Assembly (NCBI RefSeq): GCF_018861735.1 | Contig: NZ_JAHLEB010000008.1 | Location: forward strand, 1 to 64,000 | Reading direction: 5' to 3' | Source: Clostridium lacusfryxellense | GTDB lineage: Bacteria > Bacillota > Clostridia > Clostridiales > Clostridiaceae | DNA: 64,000 bases | In this document: one piece after another, positions 52,736-62,140 of the stretch | How the letters are laid out: each line of letters opens with the position of its first letter | Position numbering within the stretch: the first letter of the stretch is position 1 | The notes under the pieces: generated by a model | Database searches by the model: none | What the model saw: only the letters and a program-made list of their open reading frames with translations | Told to the model about the DNA's origin: nothing | Translations under genes and position numbers: made by a program

Positions 52736-53250
52736 AACAGTTCCTCCTTTAAATCTAGCCTAAGTTCCCCTAGTGCTTTATGAAGTCTTGTTTTTACTGT
52801 TCCAAGCGGACACTGAAGTATCTTAGAAATTTCAATTAAAGTCATATCCTGAAAATACTTTAGTATAACAATTGTTTTATATTCTCCATTTAAATTATCA
52901 ACCGCCACATTAAGATCAATTAGTTGCTCATCATCCTTTACAATTATCCCAGTATTTACACATATATTTTCCTCAAAGGCTGCTGCCTTACTGCTTTTTT
53001 TAATTGAGTCTAAAGAAGTATTAATAAGTATCCTAGTTAACCAGGTATTAAAAAAGCTTGGTTCCTTTAATTTTTTAATAGATATGTAGGCCTTATAAAC
53101 TGTATCACTTACAATATCCATAGCCTCTTCTTTGTTTTTAACATAAGCAAATGCTGTTTTATAAAGTTGACTCTTTCGCTCACTTATAAGTTCATAAAAA
53201 GCATTGTCGTCTCCCTTTTGGGCTAATTTTATTTTTAAATTAGTATCCAC
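52732..53250 (-). CDS. ECF-type RNA polymerase sigma factor
   Basis: This 172-residue sigma factor has region 2 at about 8-75 (ELISERKSQLYKTAFAYVKNKEEAMDIVSDTVYKAY) and region 4 at about 115-165 (LNGEYKTIVILKYFQDMTLIEISKILQCPLGTVKTRLHKAL). It resembles the SigV/SigW-like group. It heads a two-gene unit with the beta-propeller protein and may control envelope-stress genes. Confidence 0.92.
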   Translation of the reverse strand: MDTNLKIKLAQKGDDNAFYELISERKSQLYKTAFAYVKNKEEAMDIVSDTVYKAYISIKKLKEPSFFNTWLTRILINTSLDSIKKSSKAAAFEENICVNTGIIVKDDEQLIDLNVAVDNLNGEYKTIVILKYFQDMTLIEISKILQCPLGTVKTRLHKALGELRLDLKEELL

Positions 53251-53378
53251 TTTGTAACCCTCCGCCTCTAATATAATTATTATTTTTTTTACATTACCTT
53301 ATTATAACTTATTTCTCTATACTAATTAGACTGAATATAAGAGCATTTGGTTTTTATAATTTTACTTACTATAGTTAC

Positions 53379-53417
53379 AAAAAAAACTAAAGAGATGCCT
53401 TATTGCATCTCTTTAGT
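53379..53417 (-). terminator. Terminator of the AraC-type gene
   Basis: ACTAAAGAGATGC (53386-53398) pairs perfectly with GCATCTCTTTAGT (53405-53417) around a 6-base loop. Seven or eight T follow on the minus strand. Confidence 0.9.
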
Positions 53418-53426
53418 TGTGCATTT

Positions 53427-54242
53427 TTAATTAGAACCTCTAAACTCCATGGGTGAAATCAATACATACTTTTTAAACATAGCACAAAAATAACTACTAT
53501 CTCTATAACCCACTGATTGCCCTATATCCTTAATAGTCATATTTCCGTTTATAAGCAGTTTTTTAGATTCTTGAATTCTCCTTTTTGCAATATATTCAAA
53601 AGGGCGCATATATACTCGTTTTTTAAATACTTTGCATAGATGTTGTGGAGTAATCTTAACTAACTTTGCAAGGATTTCTAACGAAATATCTTCTGAAAAG
53701 TGCATATTAATATAATTTATAATAGGCACTATTATAGCAGTATCCTGAGGGCAATTTAAACCTATTTCATTATTTGAAGATCTATATAATTCAATCAAAA
53801 GTCTATATAATAAATGTGAAGATATGAATCCTTTTAAGGAATCATTGCTTTTCTGCGTTGTCATTATATCATTATATAAATTTTTAATGTTTCCATTGCT
53901 TTGATAGTAACCTATAGTGGAGCTCGTGAATCCGAGTTTGCTTAACGTATTTTGTATATTGTCACCTGTGAAGAGTATCCAATCCGTTGCCCAAGATTCT
54001 GTGATCTTATAGTATTCATGATATTCATGAGGTTTTAAAAAGAAATAAGTTCCTTCTGTAATTTCATATTCCTGTTGGTTCGTTTTAAGAATGCCTTTAC
54101 CTTTTATGCAAAATACAATTTGACAAATGTTGTAGCCCTCATTTCTTACAATATGACATTGATTTGATTGTGATCCTATTCCAAAAACTACTAAAGGCAA
54201 CCCATTTTCTTCATTAACAATCGGATAAATTACTGAATTCAT
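53427..54242 (-). CDS. AraC-family transcriptional regulator
   Basis: This protein of about 271 residues has an N-terminal cupin sensor (CIKGKGILKTNQQEYEITEGTYFFLKPHEYHEYY) and a C-terminal double helix-turn-helix (DISLEILAKLVKITPQHLCKVFKKR, YRDSSYFCAMFKKYVLISPMEFR). AAAGGAGG before 54242 sets the start; the frame opens 45 bases earlier. It is divergent from the SDR gene and probably regulates it. Confidence 0.87.
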   Translation of the reverse strand: MNSVIYPIVNEENGLPLVVFGIGSQSNQCHIVRNEGYNICQIVFCIKGKGILKTNQQEYEITEGTYFFLKPHEYHEYYKITESWATDWILFTGDNIQNTLSKLGFTSSTIGYYQSNGNIKNLYNDIMTTQKSNDSLKGFISSHLLYRLLIELYRSSNNEIGLNCPQDTAIIVPIINYINMHFSEDISLEILAKLVKITPQHLCKVFKKRVYMRPFEYIAKRRIQESKKLLINGNMTIKDIGQSVGYRDSSYFCAMFKKYVLISPMEFRGSN

Positions 54243-54372
54243 ATATCCTCCTTTCGATATTAATATTCTTATATATGATAATATCATATCATTGACAAGG
54301 CAACAATAGACGTATAATATTATATTAAAAGATGATTCAAATAATTATATACATATGGAAGGAAGTTATATT

Positions 54373-55110
54373 ATGGTAGATGTAAAAGGGAAATGGGCAC
54401 TTATTACAGGAGCAAATAGAGGTATAGGTTATCAGATAGCTATTTTTATGGCAAAGCAAGGTTGCAATCTTATTCTTCATAGTAGAAATTTAGAACATAC
54501 AAAAATAGTAGAAGAAGAGTTAAAGGCATTTGGTGTTGATGTATATAGTGTACAAGCAGAGCTTTCTAACCACCAGCAAGTAGTTGCTATGTTAGATGAA
54601 ATCGAGGCTAAGAAAACAGTTGTAGATATTATTTTCAATAATGCAGGAGTACAAATCTACAGAACAGATTATTTTAAAACTCCAATTGAAGATTTTGATA
54701 CCAGTTTTAAAATAAACCTTATTGCAGTGGCAACTATTTGTTATCGTTTAATTCCAAAGATGATTCAGCGAGGTTTTGGGCGTGTCATAAATACAACAAG
54801 TGGAGTCAATAATGAGCCAGAGCAGGCTGGATATTCAGCTAGTAAGGCAGCACTTGATAAGTTTACAAAGGATTTGGGGTCTAAACTTGAAGGAACTGAA
54901 GTTATGCTTAATTTAGCAGATCCAGGTTGGTGTAGAACTGATTTAGGAGGCAAGCAAGCGCCAAATTCAGTAGAAAGCGTTATTCCTGGAATAGTAGTTG
55001 GAGCTTTTGTAGATGATAAGAAGAGCGGACGTTGTTTAAGTGCACAGGATTTTACTGGTATGTCCTTAGAAACTGCAGTTGCAAAAGCAGAAACTATTCA
55101 AAGTAATTAG
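54373..55110 (+). CDS. Short-chain dehydrogenase/reductase (SDR)
   Basis: This protein of about 245 residues has the Rossmann motif TGANRGIGYQIA near residue 13, NNAGVQIY near 90 and the catalytic Ser (NTTSGV) with YSASK near 155. It is therefore a classical NAD(P)-dependent SDR. I start at the ATG 54373 with GGAAGG before it. The substrate cannot be inferred. A terminator follows at 55147. Confidence 0.9.
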   Translation: MVDVKGKWALITGANRGIGYQIAIFMAKQGCNLILHSRNLEHTKIVEEELKAFGVDVYSVQAELSNHQQVVAMLDEIEAKKTVVDIIFNNAGVQIYRTDYFKTPIEDFDTSFKINLIAVATICYRLIPKMIQRGFGRVINTTSGVNNEPEQAGYSASKAALDKFTKDLGSKLEGTEVMLNLADPGWCRTDLGGKQAPNSVESVIPGIVVGAFVDDKKSGRCLSAQDFTGMSLETAVAKAETIQSN

Positions 55111-55146
55111 AAGAAATATTAGAATATTCAACAAAAACATATCTAC

Positions 55147-55182
55147 GAAGATGGGATTTATTTATAATCCATCTTCTTTTTT
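55147..55182 (+). terminator. Terminator of the SDR gene
   Basis: GAAGATGGGATT (55147-55158) pairs with AATCCATCTTC (55166-55176) with one unpaired base. TTTTTTATT follows. Confidence 0.85.
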
Positions 55183-55261
55183 ATTCCTAGAGACCTATTT
55201 TAATATAATTAGTTTAATTACAAAATATAAAAATTTGATATTGTTATTTAAAATAAATTAA

Positions 55262-55287
55262 AAGATCCCTAAAATATATAGTGATCT
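55262..55287 (-). terminator. Weak terminator after the response regulator gene
   Basis: AAGATC.CTA pairs with TAG.GATCTT around an AT-rich loop, 69 bases beyond the stop codon. TTTTAATTT follows on the minus strand. Confidence 0.45.
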
Positions 55288-55355
55288 TCTAATACATTGT
55301 TCAGACTATAAGTCATAATAAAGTACTACTCTTTCAATATTTAATATGATAATAT

Positions 55356-56792
55356 TTAAAGAGCATATTTATGTTTATACTCTATTGGTGATAGACCTGT
55401 TATTTTTCTAAATGTCTTTGCAAACTGCTTTGCATCCTTGTACCCTACCATATTCGCAATTTCATAAACTTTGTATTCAGAATTATTAAGTAATAATTCT
55501 ATAGCTTTTTCAACTCTTATTTTTTTTAAATAATTAATAAAGGTTTCCCCTATATATAGCTTAAATTGTTCACAAAAATATGTATAATTCAAACTAACTT
55601 CATTTGATATAATAGTTAAATTTATATCTTTACTAAAGTTTTTATTTATATATTCTACACTTTTTTTTATAGCTAAGTTCGCAGAAGTATTACGACTATT
55701 TACTAACTGTTGATCTACAATAAATATACATTCCTTTAAATGGCTAATGTATTCATATATACTAGGATACCCGTTAATGCTGTAAATTTTAAAAGTATTA
55801 TCAATTTCGAAAATTTTTCTTTTTAATAATTTACTAAGTTCAATAAAATATTCCACATTTAATTCATCAACATACTTTTCATTAAATAATTCATCTATGT
55901 TTTTAAATATTTCATCAATTCTTCCAGAGCTTATCATGTTTATTATTGAATTAATCTTATTTACATCAATAGTGAATTTTTTATTCCTTTTTTCAATAAG
56001 TTCATAGTGAAGAATTGTTTTTGGCGATAAAATTCTATGTCTAAAGGTTTCATTTGATTGAAAGTAAGCCTCTTTTATTGTTTGAATAGATGTATGATTT
56101 TTACTTATTCCTACAACATAATTTGATTTTACATTAATTCCTAGAAGGTTTATAACAAAATCAATTTCTTTTGTAATTACTACAAGCCAACCTTCTGCAT
56201 TAAAGAAATATATGAGTTTCCCATATTTATTTTCCTCTATTACATTAATAAATGATTTATCTAAAATGGTAATGTTGTAAATACATATATAGTAATCATT
56301 AAATATTTTCATATTAGTATTCTTTTCTATTATACTCAGTATTTCCATAGATAAAGTTTCAGATTGCAATAGGCAGTTAAAGAGATTTGAAGAATAACCC
56401 TGGGCATATTCCTCGTTTTTACTAATTTCTTTTTCAATATCCTCCATGCATAGATATAGTTTTTCTCTATTTACTGGCTTTAGTAGGTAATCCTTTGCAC
56501 CACAACGAATTGCTTCTTTAGCATATTTAAAATCATCGTATCCACTTAAAATAATGATTGCTGTTTCTTTATGAAAATCTTTTAGATGATTTATAAGCTC
56601 AATTCCGTCTGATTCTGGCATTCTTATATCAGTTATTAAGATATCTATATTTTCATTATCTAATATTTCATTTGCTTGATTTCCATTTGAACATAAATAG
56701 ATATCATAAAAATCATCTCTATACCTTTTAATCATTGCTTTAAGTCCTTTTCTTATAAGTTCCTCATCATCTGCAATCAATATTTTTCTCAA
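55356..56792 (-). CDS. Response regulator with AraC-type output (YesN-like)
   Basis: This protein of about 478 residues has a receiver domain (1-120) with the acidic pair in LIADDEE, the phosphorylation site in ILITDIRMPESDG and the lysine in LLKPVNR. A middle region (about 130-370) carries no motif I recognise, and a C-terminal AraC double helix-turn-helix ends in GYKDAKQFAKTFRKITGLSPIEYK. There is no suitable ATG: the best start is the TTG at 56792, with GGGGG and AGGG upstream; another TTG follows the kinase stop codon directly. It pairs with the histidine kinase and should activate the sugar operon upstream. Confidence 0.88.
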   Translation of the reverse strand: MRKILIADDEELIRKGLKAMIKRYRDDFYDIYLCSNGNQANEILDNENIDILITDIRMPESDGIELINHLKDFHKETAIIILSGYDDFKYAKEAIRCGAKDYLLKPVNREKLYLCMEDIEKEISKNEEYAQGYSSNLFNCLLQSETLSMEILSIIEKNTNMKIFNDYYICIYNITILDKSFINVIEENKYGKLIYFFNAEGWLVVITKEIDFVINLLGINVKSNYVVGISKNHTSIQTIKEAYFQSNETFRHRILSPKTILHYELIEKRNKKFTIDVNKINSIINMISSGRIDEIFKNIDELFNEKYVDELNVEYFIELSKLLKRKIFEIDNTFKIYSINGYPSIYEYISHLKECIFIVDQQLVNSRNTSANLAIKKSVEYINKNFSKDINLTIISNEVSLNYTYFCEQFKLYIGETFINYLKKIRVEKAIELLLNNSEYKVYEIANMVGYKDAKQFAKTFRKITGLSPIEYKHKYAL

Positions 56793-56807
56793 AACCCTGA
56801 CCCCCAA

Positions 56808-58664
56808 TCATCTTATAATGGGTAATTTTAATATTACCTTTGTGTATTCTCCTTCCTTGCTATAAATAGTTATTTTATATTCATTTCCTAAAAATAGTCT
56901 GATTCGCTCATAAACATTCTTTAGACCAATTCCATGTATTGTTTTCAAAGTGTAATTTTCAATATTATTACTTTTTAAATGTTCCTCAATGTTTATTTCT
57001 GGGATTTCAAAATTATTTCTTATTATTTGAAGTTCCTTATTTGTCATGCCTACACCATTATCGAAAATTTCACATCTGATTATATCTCCATCTAAATATA
57101 TGCTTATATATATTTTTCCAATAGAATTTTCTTCTGATATTTTCTTTTTAAGACCATGTTTAATACAATTCTCTACTATTGGTTGAAGTGACATTTTTAA
57201 GATTTTAAATGTAAGAATATGATCATCAATATCTAAAATAAGCTGAATTTTATTATTAAATCGAATATTTATAAGTGAAGTGTAATCTTTAATATAATCG
57301 ATTTCATCTTTAAAATTTACAATTTGGTTATCCCATTTCATATTGTATCTCATCATATTTCCAAGAGCTGTAATAGCATCCGATATATCATATTTTTCTT
57401 CTATTTCTGCCATCATTTTTATATTCTCAAGTACATTATATAAAAAGTGAGAATCTATCTGGTTCTGTAGAGCTCTTAATTCTGCTTCCTTTGCCACTGT
57501 CTCTTTTTTTATTATGTCCGAGACAAGCTCATTTATCTTATTTGAAAATTCACTGAAATGATAAGCTAATTCTCCAATTTCATCGTTTGTTACAATTGAC
57601 AGATGGATGTCAAAATTTCCTTTTCTCATTTTCTTTAGTTCCTTAATTATAGTTCTCAAATTCTTTAGAATATATGAATTAATAAAGTATATTACAGTTG
57701 ATAATAATATTAGCAATATTATAGTTCCAAATATGAATATATTTTTATTTGTAGAAATGGATTTTAACACAGCTTCAAAAGAATCTACTTTTAAAAGATA
57801 ACAATGGATAGAATCAATATATACATATGAAACCATTAATTTTTTGCTATGATCATTGAGTATAAAGCCACCTTTTTCATAGTTAGTTTTAGATTCATGA
57901 AATTTCTTCTTAATTAGCTCAGTAGATATATTATTGTCTTTTAAGTATCCGTCATTACAAATTACTGTTCCCTCTTTATCTATTGCAATAAATTGATAAT
58001 CATTATTTTCTGTATTATGAAAAACTGGTCTAAAAAAATCCTTAGTATTCATGTTGACTTCAACAATTCCTATATGGTTATCAGATGGAATATTTATAGA
58101 CCTATATAAGGATACTACATTTTGATAATTCCCATTTATACCTGTATTTGTATCCTCAACATTATTTGCTACCCAATACTCCTTTCCTTTACTTGTAATA
58201 ACTTGATTGAAATTTTTTTTGTTTTCCATTTCATTCTCATGATATATGTAAGGATAAATTTGAGGTATATATTTATCTTCTTTAATATAAAATTTTATTC
58301 TATTAATTGCTGGATTTGTGGATTGTATATTTTGAATGTCATAAAATGTATCTAAACTATATTTAACATATTCTTCATTAGATATATCTCTATTAGTTTC
58401 AATAAAATTCATCAGATTTTTGTTAGAAACTACAAGTTGTGCTGTAATGCTCATGGCTTCAATATTATGTTCAATATCCAATTTTTGCCCGTCCAACAGA
58501 TACCCATTTTCTTGTAATTTGCCTATTTCTAATTTATTTCTTATGTTCCCAAAACCAATAACTGCAATTAGTATTAATGGAATAGCAAGTATAGTTATAT
58601 TTGCTACCATGAGTTTTTTAGTTATGTTCCATTTTATTTTTAACAGACTTTTATAAAAACGCAT
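56808..58664 (-). CDS. Sensor histidine kinase (YesM-like)
   Basis: This protein of about 618 residues has a membrane segment near 20-40, an extracellular sensor region (about 40-300), a second segment near 310-330 and a HAMP domain. The His_kinase box LQNQIDSHFLYNVLENI and an ATPase domain with N-box ENCIKHG and DNGVGM follow. SHFLYN replaces the more usual PHFLYN; the histidine is kept. The frame opens at 58679, but the ATG at 58664 has a better-spaced weak GGATG. It is upstream of, and adjacent to, the YesN-like gene. Confidence 0.9.
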   Translation of the reverse strand: MRFYKSLLKIKWNITKKLMVANITILAIPLILIAVIGFGNIRNKLEIGKLQENGYLLDGQKLDIEHNIEAMSITAQLVVSNKNLMNFIETNRDISNEEYVKYSLDTFYDIQNIQSTNPAINRIKFYIKEDKYIPQIYPYIYHENEMENKKNFNQVITSKGKEYWVANNVEDTNTGINGNYQNVVSLYRSINIPSDNHIGIVEVNMNTKDFFRPVFHNTENNDYQFIAIDKEGTVICNDGYLKDNNISTELIKKKFHESKTNYEKGGFILNDHSKKLMVSYVYIDSIHCYLLKVDSFEAVLKSISTNKNIFIFGTIILLILLSTVIYFINSYILKNLRTIIKELKKMRKGNFDIHLSIVTNDEIGELAYHFSEFSNKINELVSDIIKKETVAKEAELRALQNQIDSHFLYNVLENIKMMAEIEEKYDISDAITALGNMMRYNMKWDNQIVNFKDEIDYIKDYTSLINIRFNNKIQLILDIDDHILTFKILKMSLQPIVENCIKHGLKKKISEENSIGKIYISIYLDGDIIRCEIFDNGVGMTNKELQIIRNNFEIPEINIEEHLKSNNIENYTLKTIHGIGLKNVYERIRLFLGNEYKITIYSKEGEYTKVILKLPIIR

Positions 58665-58733
58665 ATTAAGCACATCCATAGTATTTATATTTTATTTTAT
58701 TATAACATATACATCCAAATTGGATAGTTACAT

Positions 58734-58758
58734 AAAAACCCAGTTTTTACTGAGTCTT
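58734..58758 (-). terminator. Hairpin between the phosphorylase and histidine kinase genes
   Basis: On the minus strand AAGACTCAG pairs with CTGGGTTTTT around TAAAAA, ending in a short T-run. A near twin lies at 62098-62121. It may be a partial terminator that lowers expression of the kinase genes. Confidence 0.65.
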
Positions 58759-58813
58759 CATATCCCTTTTTATAATCAGAACTTGCTGATATTATTCAAT
58801 AAACCTGCGTAAA

Positions 58814-61800
58814 TTATAGTAGAAATACATCTATTAAATTTACTTCACAATTTCTAACGATTTTTGCATTTTCTCCACAAATATCGCTTCCATTGATCAA
58901 AATAATTTTCCCATTGGCTTTAGTTATTCTAATTTCACAAGGTTTAACCCCATTAGATCCATAAGTATTAATTTTTTTAGGATTATGATAACAAACGTTT
59001 ATTTTACCTAAAAATTTAAAAGTAACTTTACCTTCTTTGTTAAATAACCATCCTGGTAAAATTGGCCTTAAAGATAGAATTAGTTCCTTATGTTTATAAG
59101 AGAATGCCTTTATCCCTACCATCATTATAAACCAAATACTAAGCATTTCAGCAGTTGAACCACTAAGCCTAGCTACATACCCACGTCCATGTGTAGAAGA
59201 ATCTGGGTTTACTGAACTGGCTATAAAAGATGAATTTTCAAGGATACTTCTCCCATAAACATCTGGGTTTAAAAATGGAACTAATGTTGTAGTTATATCT
59301 TCATAATACTGTTTATATAAACCTGATTTTAAAAGAGCTAAAAGGTATTTATATTCCATATGCATGAAAACAGATTCTCTTTCAAGCCATCCAGCAGTAA
59401 ATGCTCTTGCTCTTCCTATTTCATTTGACATAGCGTCAATAGGTTCAGATGTCTTATACATTTTTAATTTATTATCATATATATTACTTTCCTTAATTGC
59501 ATTATATAGTTTTTCAGCCTTATCTTTGTCCTTCATTCCCTTTAATATTCTTGTAGGACCTTCAAGAAATAATGGAAGTAATTTAACTTCAAATTCTGTA
59601 ACTTTTACATTTTGATATCCATTTATAGGATTACTCTTACCATCAAGGATTTCATAACTCTTTGCCTCGTAACACATGTAAGTTGGATATATTCCTTTTC
59701 CATATACTAAAGCGCGTTCTAATCCTTCATCAATTTTTCTATTAAACTTTTCAAAGACTACTAATATATCTTTTGTAGTAAAGTTCTCTTCTTTACCTAC
59801 AATTCCATAACGTATTTCATCTCTATAGTTTTCTCTGTTTGTTGAGGTCTTATCCCAGTAGCTAAAATCATTTAATTTTTGCTGTAAATATTTATCCAAT
59901 GTTACTGTGGTTACTTTAAGCAATTCTGCGATTTCTATAGGAAGCATTACCTCTTTATTGAATTCTGATGATATTTCAATAATAAACTCTACAATTCTTT
60001 TTAATTCTGCAGTTTCATTGATACCAGAACCAAATATTCCTGGTAACCCATTCATAGCATCGTTCCAGCCTGGCTTACCAGCTTCCATTTCAATTCCCAT
60101 TCCATACGGATCTAAAGTAACAAATTTATTTAGTGCTAAAGAAATAAGTTTTACATATAGACTGGTTTGATATATTGCCCCTAGTCCACCTTTTGTTTTC
60201 AACCAATTGGTATCATTAATACTTATACTTAATTTTTTACATTTTTCTTCATCCTTTTCAATAGCTCCATACTGACGAACATTCCCCTTTGTAATTATAT
60301 ACTTCTCTTTTCTCTTAAGTATTCTAACAGGACTATCAAAAAAACGATAGCTATAATCTTCAAACATAAATTCTTCGATTTTATCAGGATAAATGTCAAG
60401 ATAAGAGTCAACTAAATCCATATTATAAGTAAAATGGTCCGTCCAATAACCTTCAGCAAAGGCTGCATCAAAGTCTTGATTGGATACTTTAATAATATTT
60501 TCTAATAATTTTTCCTTTGAAACCTTTAATTCTAGTTTGTTATCTACTATATATGTGATAAGACTTCCTGGAGTAAAGTTATCTTTAATTATTTTTGAGA
60601 TTCCGGATTTATCGGTTATTATAAGATCCATAATCCCTTCTAAAGCTCCCTCTTTTAATTTGAAAGTTGAACCTTTTACTGAAAGTGGGTTATATCCATC
60701 TACTTGAATTAAATTCATAAATTGTTTTACATTAAATGACCCTGTTTCTGGTTTGAAATATACATCATTTCTTCTATTTTGATTTATATCTCTAAAATTA
60801 CCATTACCTTGAGAATAGTAAGCAGGTTCGATAGAGAAAAAATTATATTCTCTTTCTAAATCACCATGTTTTCTTGAATAAACGTGGTAAACCTGATTTT
60901 CATCGCTATTATTAAATGTAAGAGGATATCCGCCTCTAAGTATATTATCTAAATAACACTGCTCCACGTATTTATCAAACAAATGGTTTGATGTAATAGT
61001 TAAAGTATCTTCTACTATTTTCTCTACTATTTCTCTTGCTTCTTTTTCCTTTTTAGCTATATACTCAAAAGAAAATTCTGATATTTTTGTGTTAATAAGT
61101 TCTACACTAGAACTATGTCCAATAAGTGTGCATAATTCAAAGTTGTCTTTTAGCACTGCCATAAAACCTGAAAATCCACCAGACGCTTTATTTTCTACTA
61201 CTTGCTTTTGATTATAAATTTCATGGAGTGAATCTATAAATTTTTCTGGAAATGTAAGTGATGTATTGCTTCCAAAAATCAAATCCATATCTATAATTGG
61301 CTTAACTAATTTCTTACTTTGTGAAGAAAAGCTCAGATAAAAGTTACCTTTACTAATTTCTCCAATTTCTTCAGAATCTCCAGTAGTAGCTCTTACCTTG
61401 TAGTAAGGCACGTTGTTTTCTAAATTATATACATCAAACCAAGCTCTTGAAAGATTAGACATAGCTTGATATTCATCATTTTTAACGCCTGCTGGAAGTA
61501 TTTGCGTAATCCCATCTAATATTTCAATTTCCTTTTCTATTCCATCTAAATTTTCTATATTAACCTTCCGTACAATTGCTGCGAAACTTTCCTTTGGCAT
61601 AGTAAAATAAGTGACTAAGATTTTCATATTTAGGATCTCATTTATCTCTTCAATTTTAATAATATTTTTTTCAATTATCATTCTTCTTTTATATTTATCT
61701 TGAGACGTAGAGGAGAAGATTTCGTGAATTTTACCTTGGTATTTTATAAAAGTTCTAAATCCTTGAAGCTCTATATTTTTATACATTACATTTGCTGGGA

Positions 61801-61996
61801 AAAACTCCATTATAGTGTTATCCTTATCTTTAACTCCAAAGCTCCCCATAGCTTGACCTCTATTTACATAAAAACTCCACATGGGTATTCCATCAAGCCC
61901 AGCAATTCCTGGTAGAAAGCTTGCAAAGGTCTTAGCTTTATCATAGTCTTCAATTATAAATTCATTTTTTTTATTAAAATTATATTTTACCGGCAT
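58814..61996 (-). CDS. Large GH94-like glycoside phosphorylase
   Basis: This protein of about 1060 residues resembles the long GH94/GH161-type phosphorylases. An N-terminal beta-sandwich (about 1-320) is followed by a helical (alpha/alpha)6 domain with SQGNGNFRDINQNRRND near 390 and the expected catalytic Asp region KPGWNDAMNGLPGIFGSG near 665. A beta-rich tail closes it. Such enzymes cleave beta-linked gluco-oligosaccharides with phosphate, for example 1,2-beta- or 1,3-beta-oligoglucan phosphorylases of about 1100 residues. It has no signal peptide and is therefore cytoplasmic, matching an ABC importer encoded before it. The exact linkage is open. The ATG at 61996 has AGGG upstream; the frame opens 18 bases earlier. 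Confidence 0.82.
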   Translation of the reverse strand: MPVKYNFNKKNEFIIEDYDKAKTFASFLPGIAGLDGIPMWSFYVNRGQAMGSFGVKDKDNTIMEFFPANVMYKNIELQGFRTFIKYQGKIHEIFSSTSQDKYKRRMIIEKNIIKIEEINEILNMKILVTYFTMPKESFAAIVRKVNIENLDGIEKEIEILDGITQILPAGVKNDEYQAMSNLSRAWFDVYNLENNVPYYKVRATTGDSEEIGEISKGNFYLSFSSQSKKLVKPIIDMDLIFGSNTSLTFPEKFIDSLHEIYNQKQVVENKASGGFSGFMAVLKDNFELCTLIGHSSSVELINTKISEFSFEYIAKKEKEAREIVEKIVEDTLTITSNHLFDKYVEQCYLDNILRGGYPLTFNNSDENQVYHVYSRKHGDLEREYNFFSIEPAYYSQGNGNFRDINQNRRNDVYFKPETGSFNVKQFMNLIQVDGYNPLSVKGSTFKLKEGALEGIMDLIITDKSGISKIIKDNFTPGSLITYIVDNKLELKVSKEKLLENIIKVSNQDFDAAFAEGYWTDHFTYNMDLVDSYLDIYPDKIEEFMFEDYSYRFFDSPVRILKRKEKYIITKGNVRQYGAIEKDEEKCKKLSISINDTNWLKTKGGLGAIYQTSLYVKLISLALNKFVTLDPYGMGIEMEAGKPGWNDAMNGLPGIFGSGINETAELKRIVEFIIEISSEFNKEVMLPIEIAELLKVTTVTLDKYLQQKLNDFSYWDKTSTNRENYRDEIRYGIVGKEENFTTKDILVVFEKFNRKIDEGLERALVYGKGIYPTYMCYEAKSYEILDGKSNPINGYQNVKVTEFEVKLLPLFLEGPTRILKGMKDKDKAEKLYNAIKESNIYDNKLKMYKTSEPIDAMSNEIGRARAFTAGWLERESVFMHMEYKYLLALLKSGLYKQYYEDITTTLVPFLNPDVYGRSILENSSFIASSVNPDSSTHGRGYVARLSGSTAEMLSIWFIMMVGIKAFSYKHKELILSLRPILPGWLFNKEGKVTFKFLGKINVCYHNPKKINTYGSNGVKPCEIRITKANGKIILINGSDICGENAKIVRNCEVNLIDVFLL

Positions 61997-62097
61997 TATT
62001 ATCCCTACTTTCATTTATATTTTAGTCATTTAACAAAAACATTAACCTTCACTAAATAAAATGTGTTTGTCTGTGCCTTTATAATTATTAATACATA

Positions 62098-62121
62098 AAA
62101 ACCCAGCTTTCACTGAGTTTT
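62098..62121 (-). terminator. Hairpin after the sugar-binding protein gene
   Basis: On the minus strand AAAACTCAG pairs with CTGGGTTTT (one G-U pair) around TGAAAG, followed by TTATG. It sits between the binding-protein stop and the phosphorylase start and may reduce read-through. Confidence 0.65.
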
Positions 62122-62140
62122 ATGTAACTTGTTTATATTT

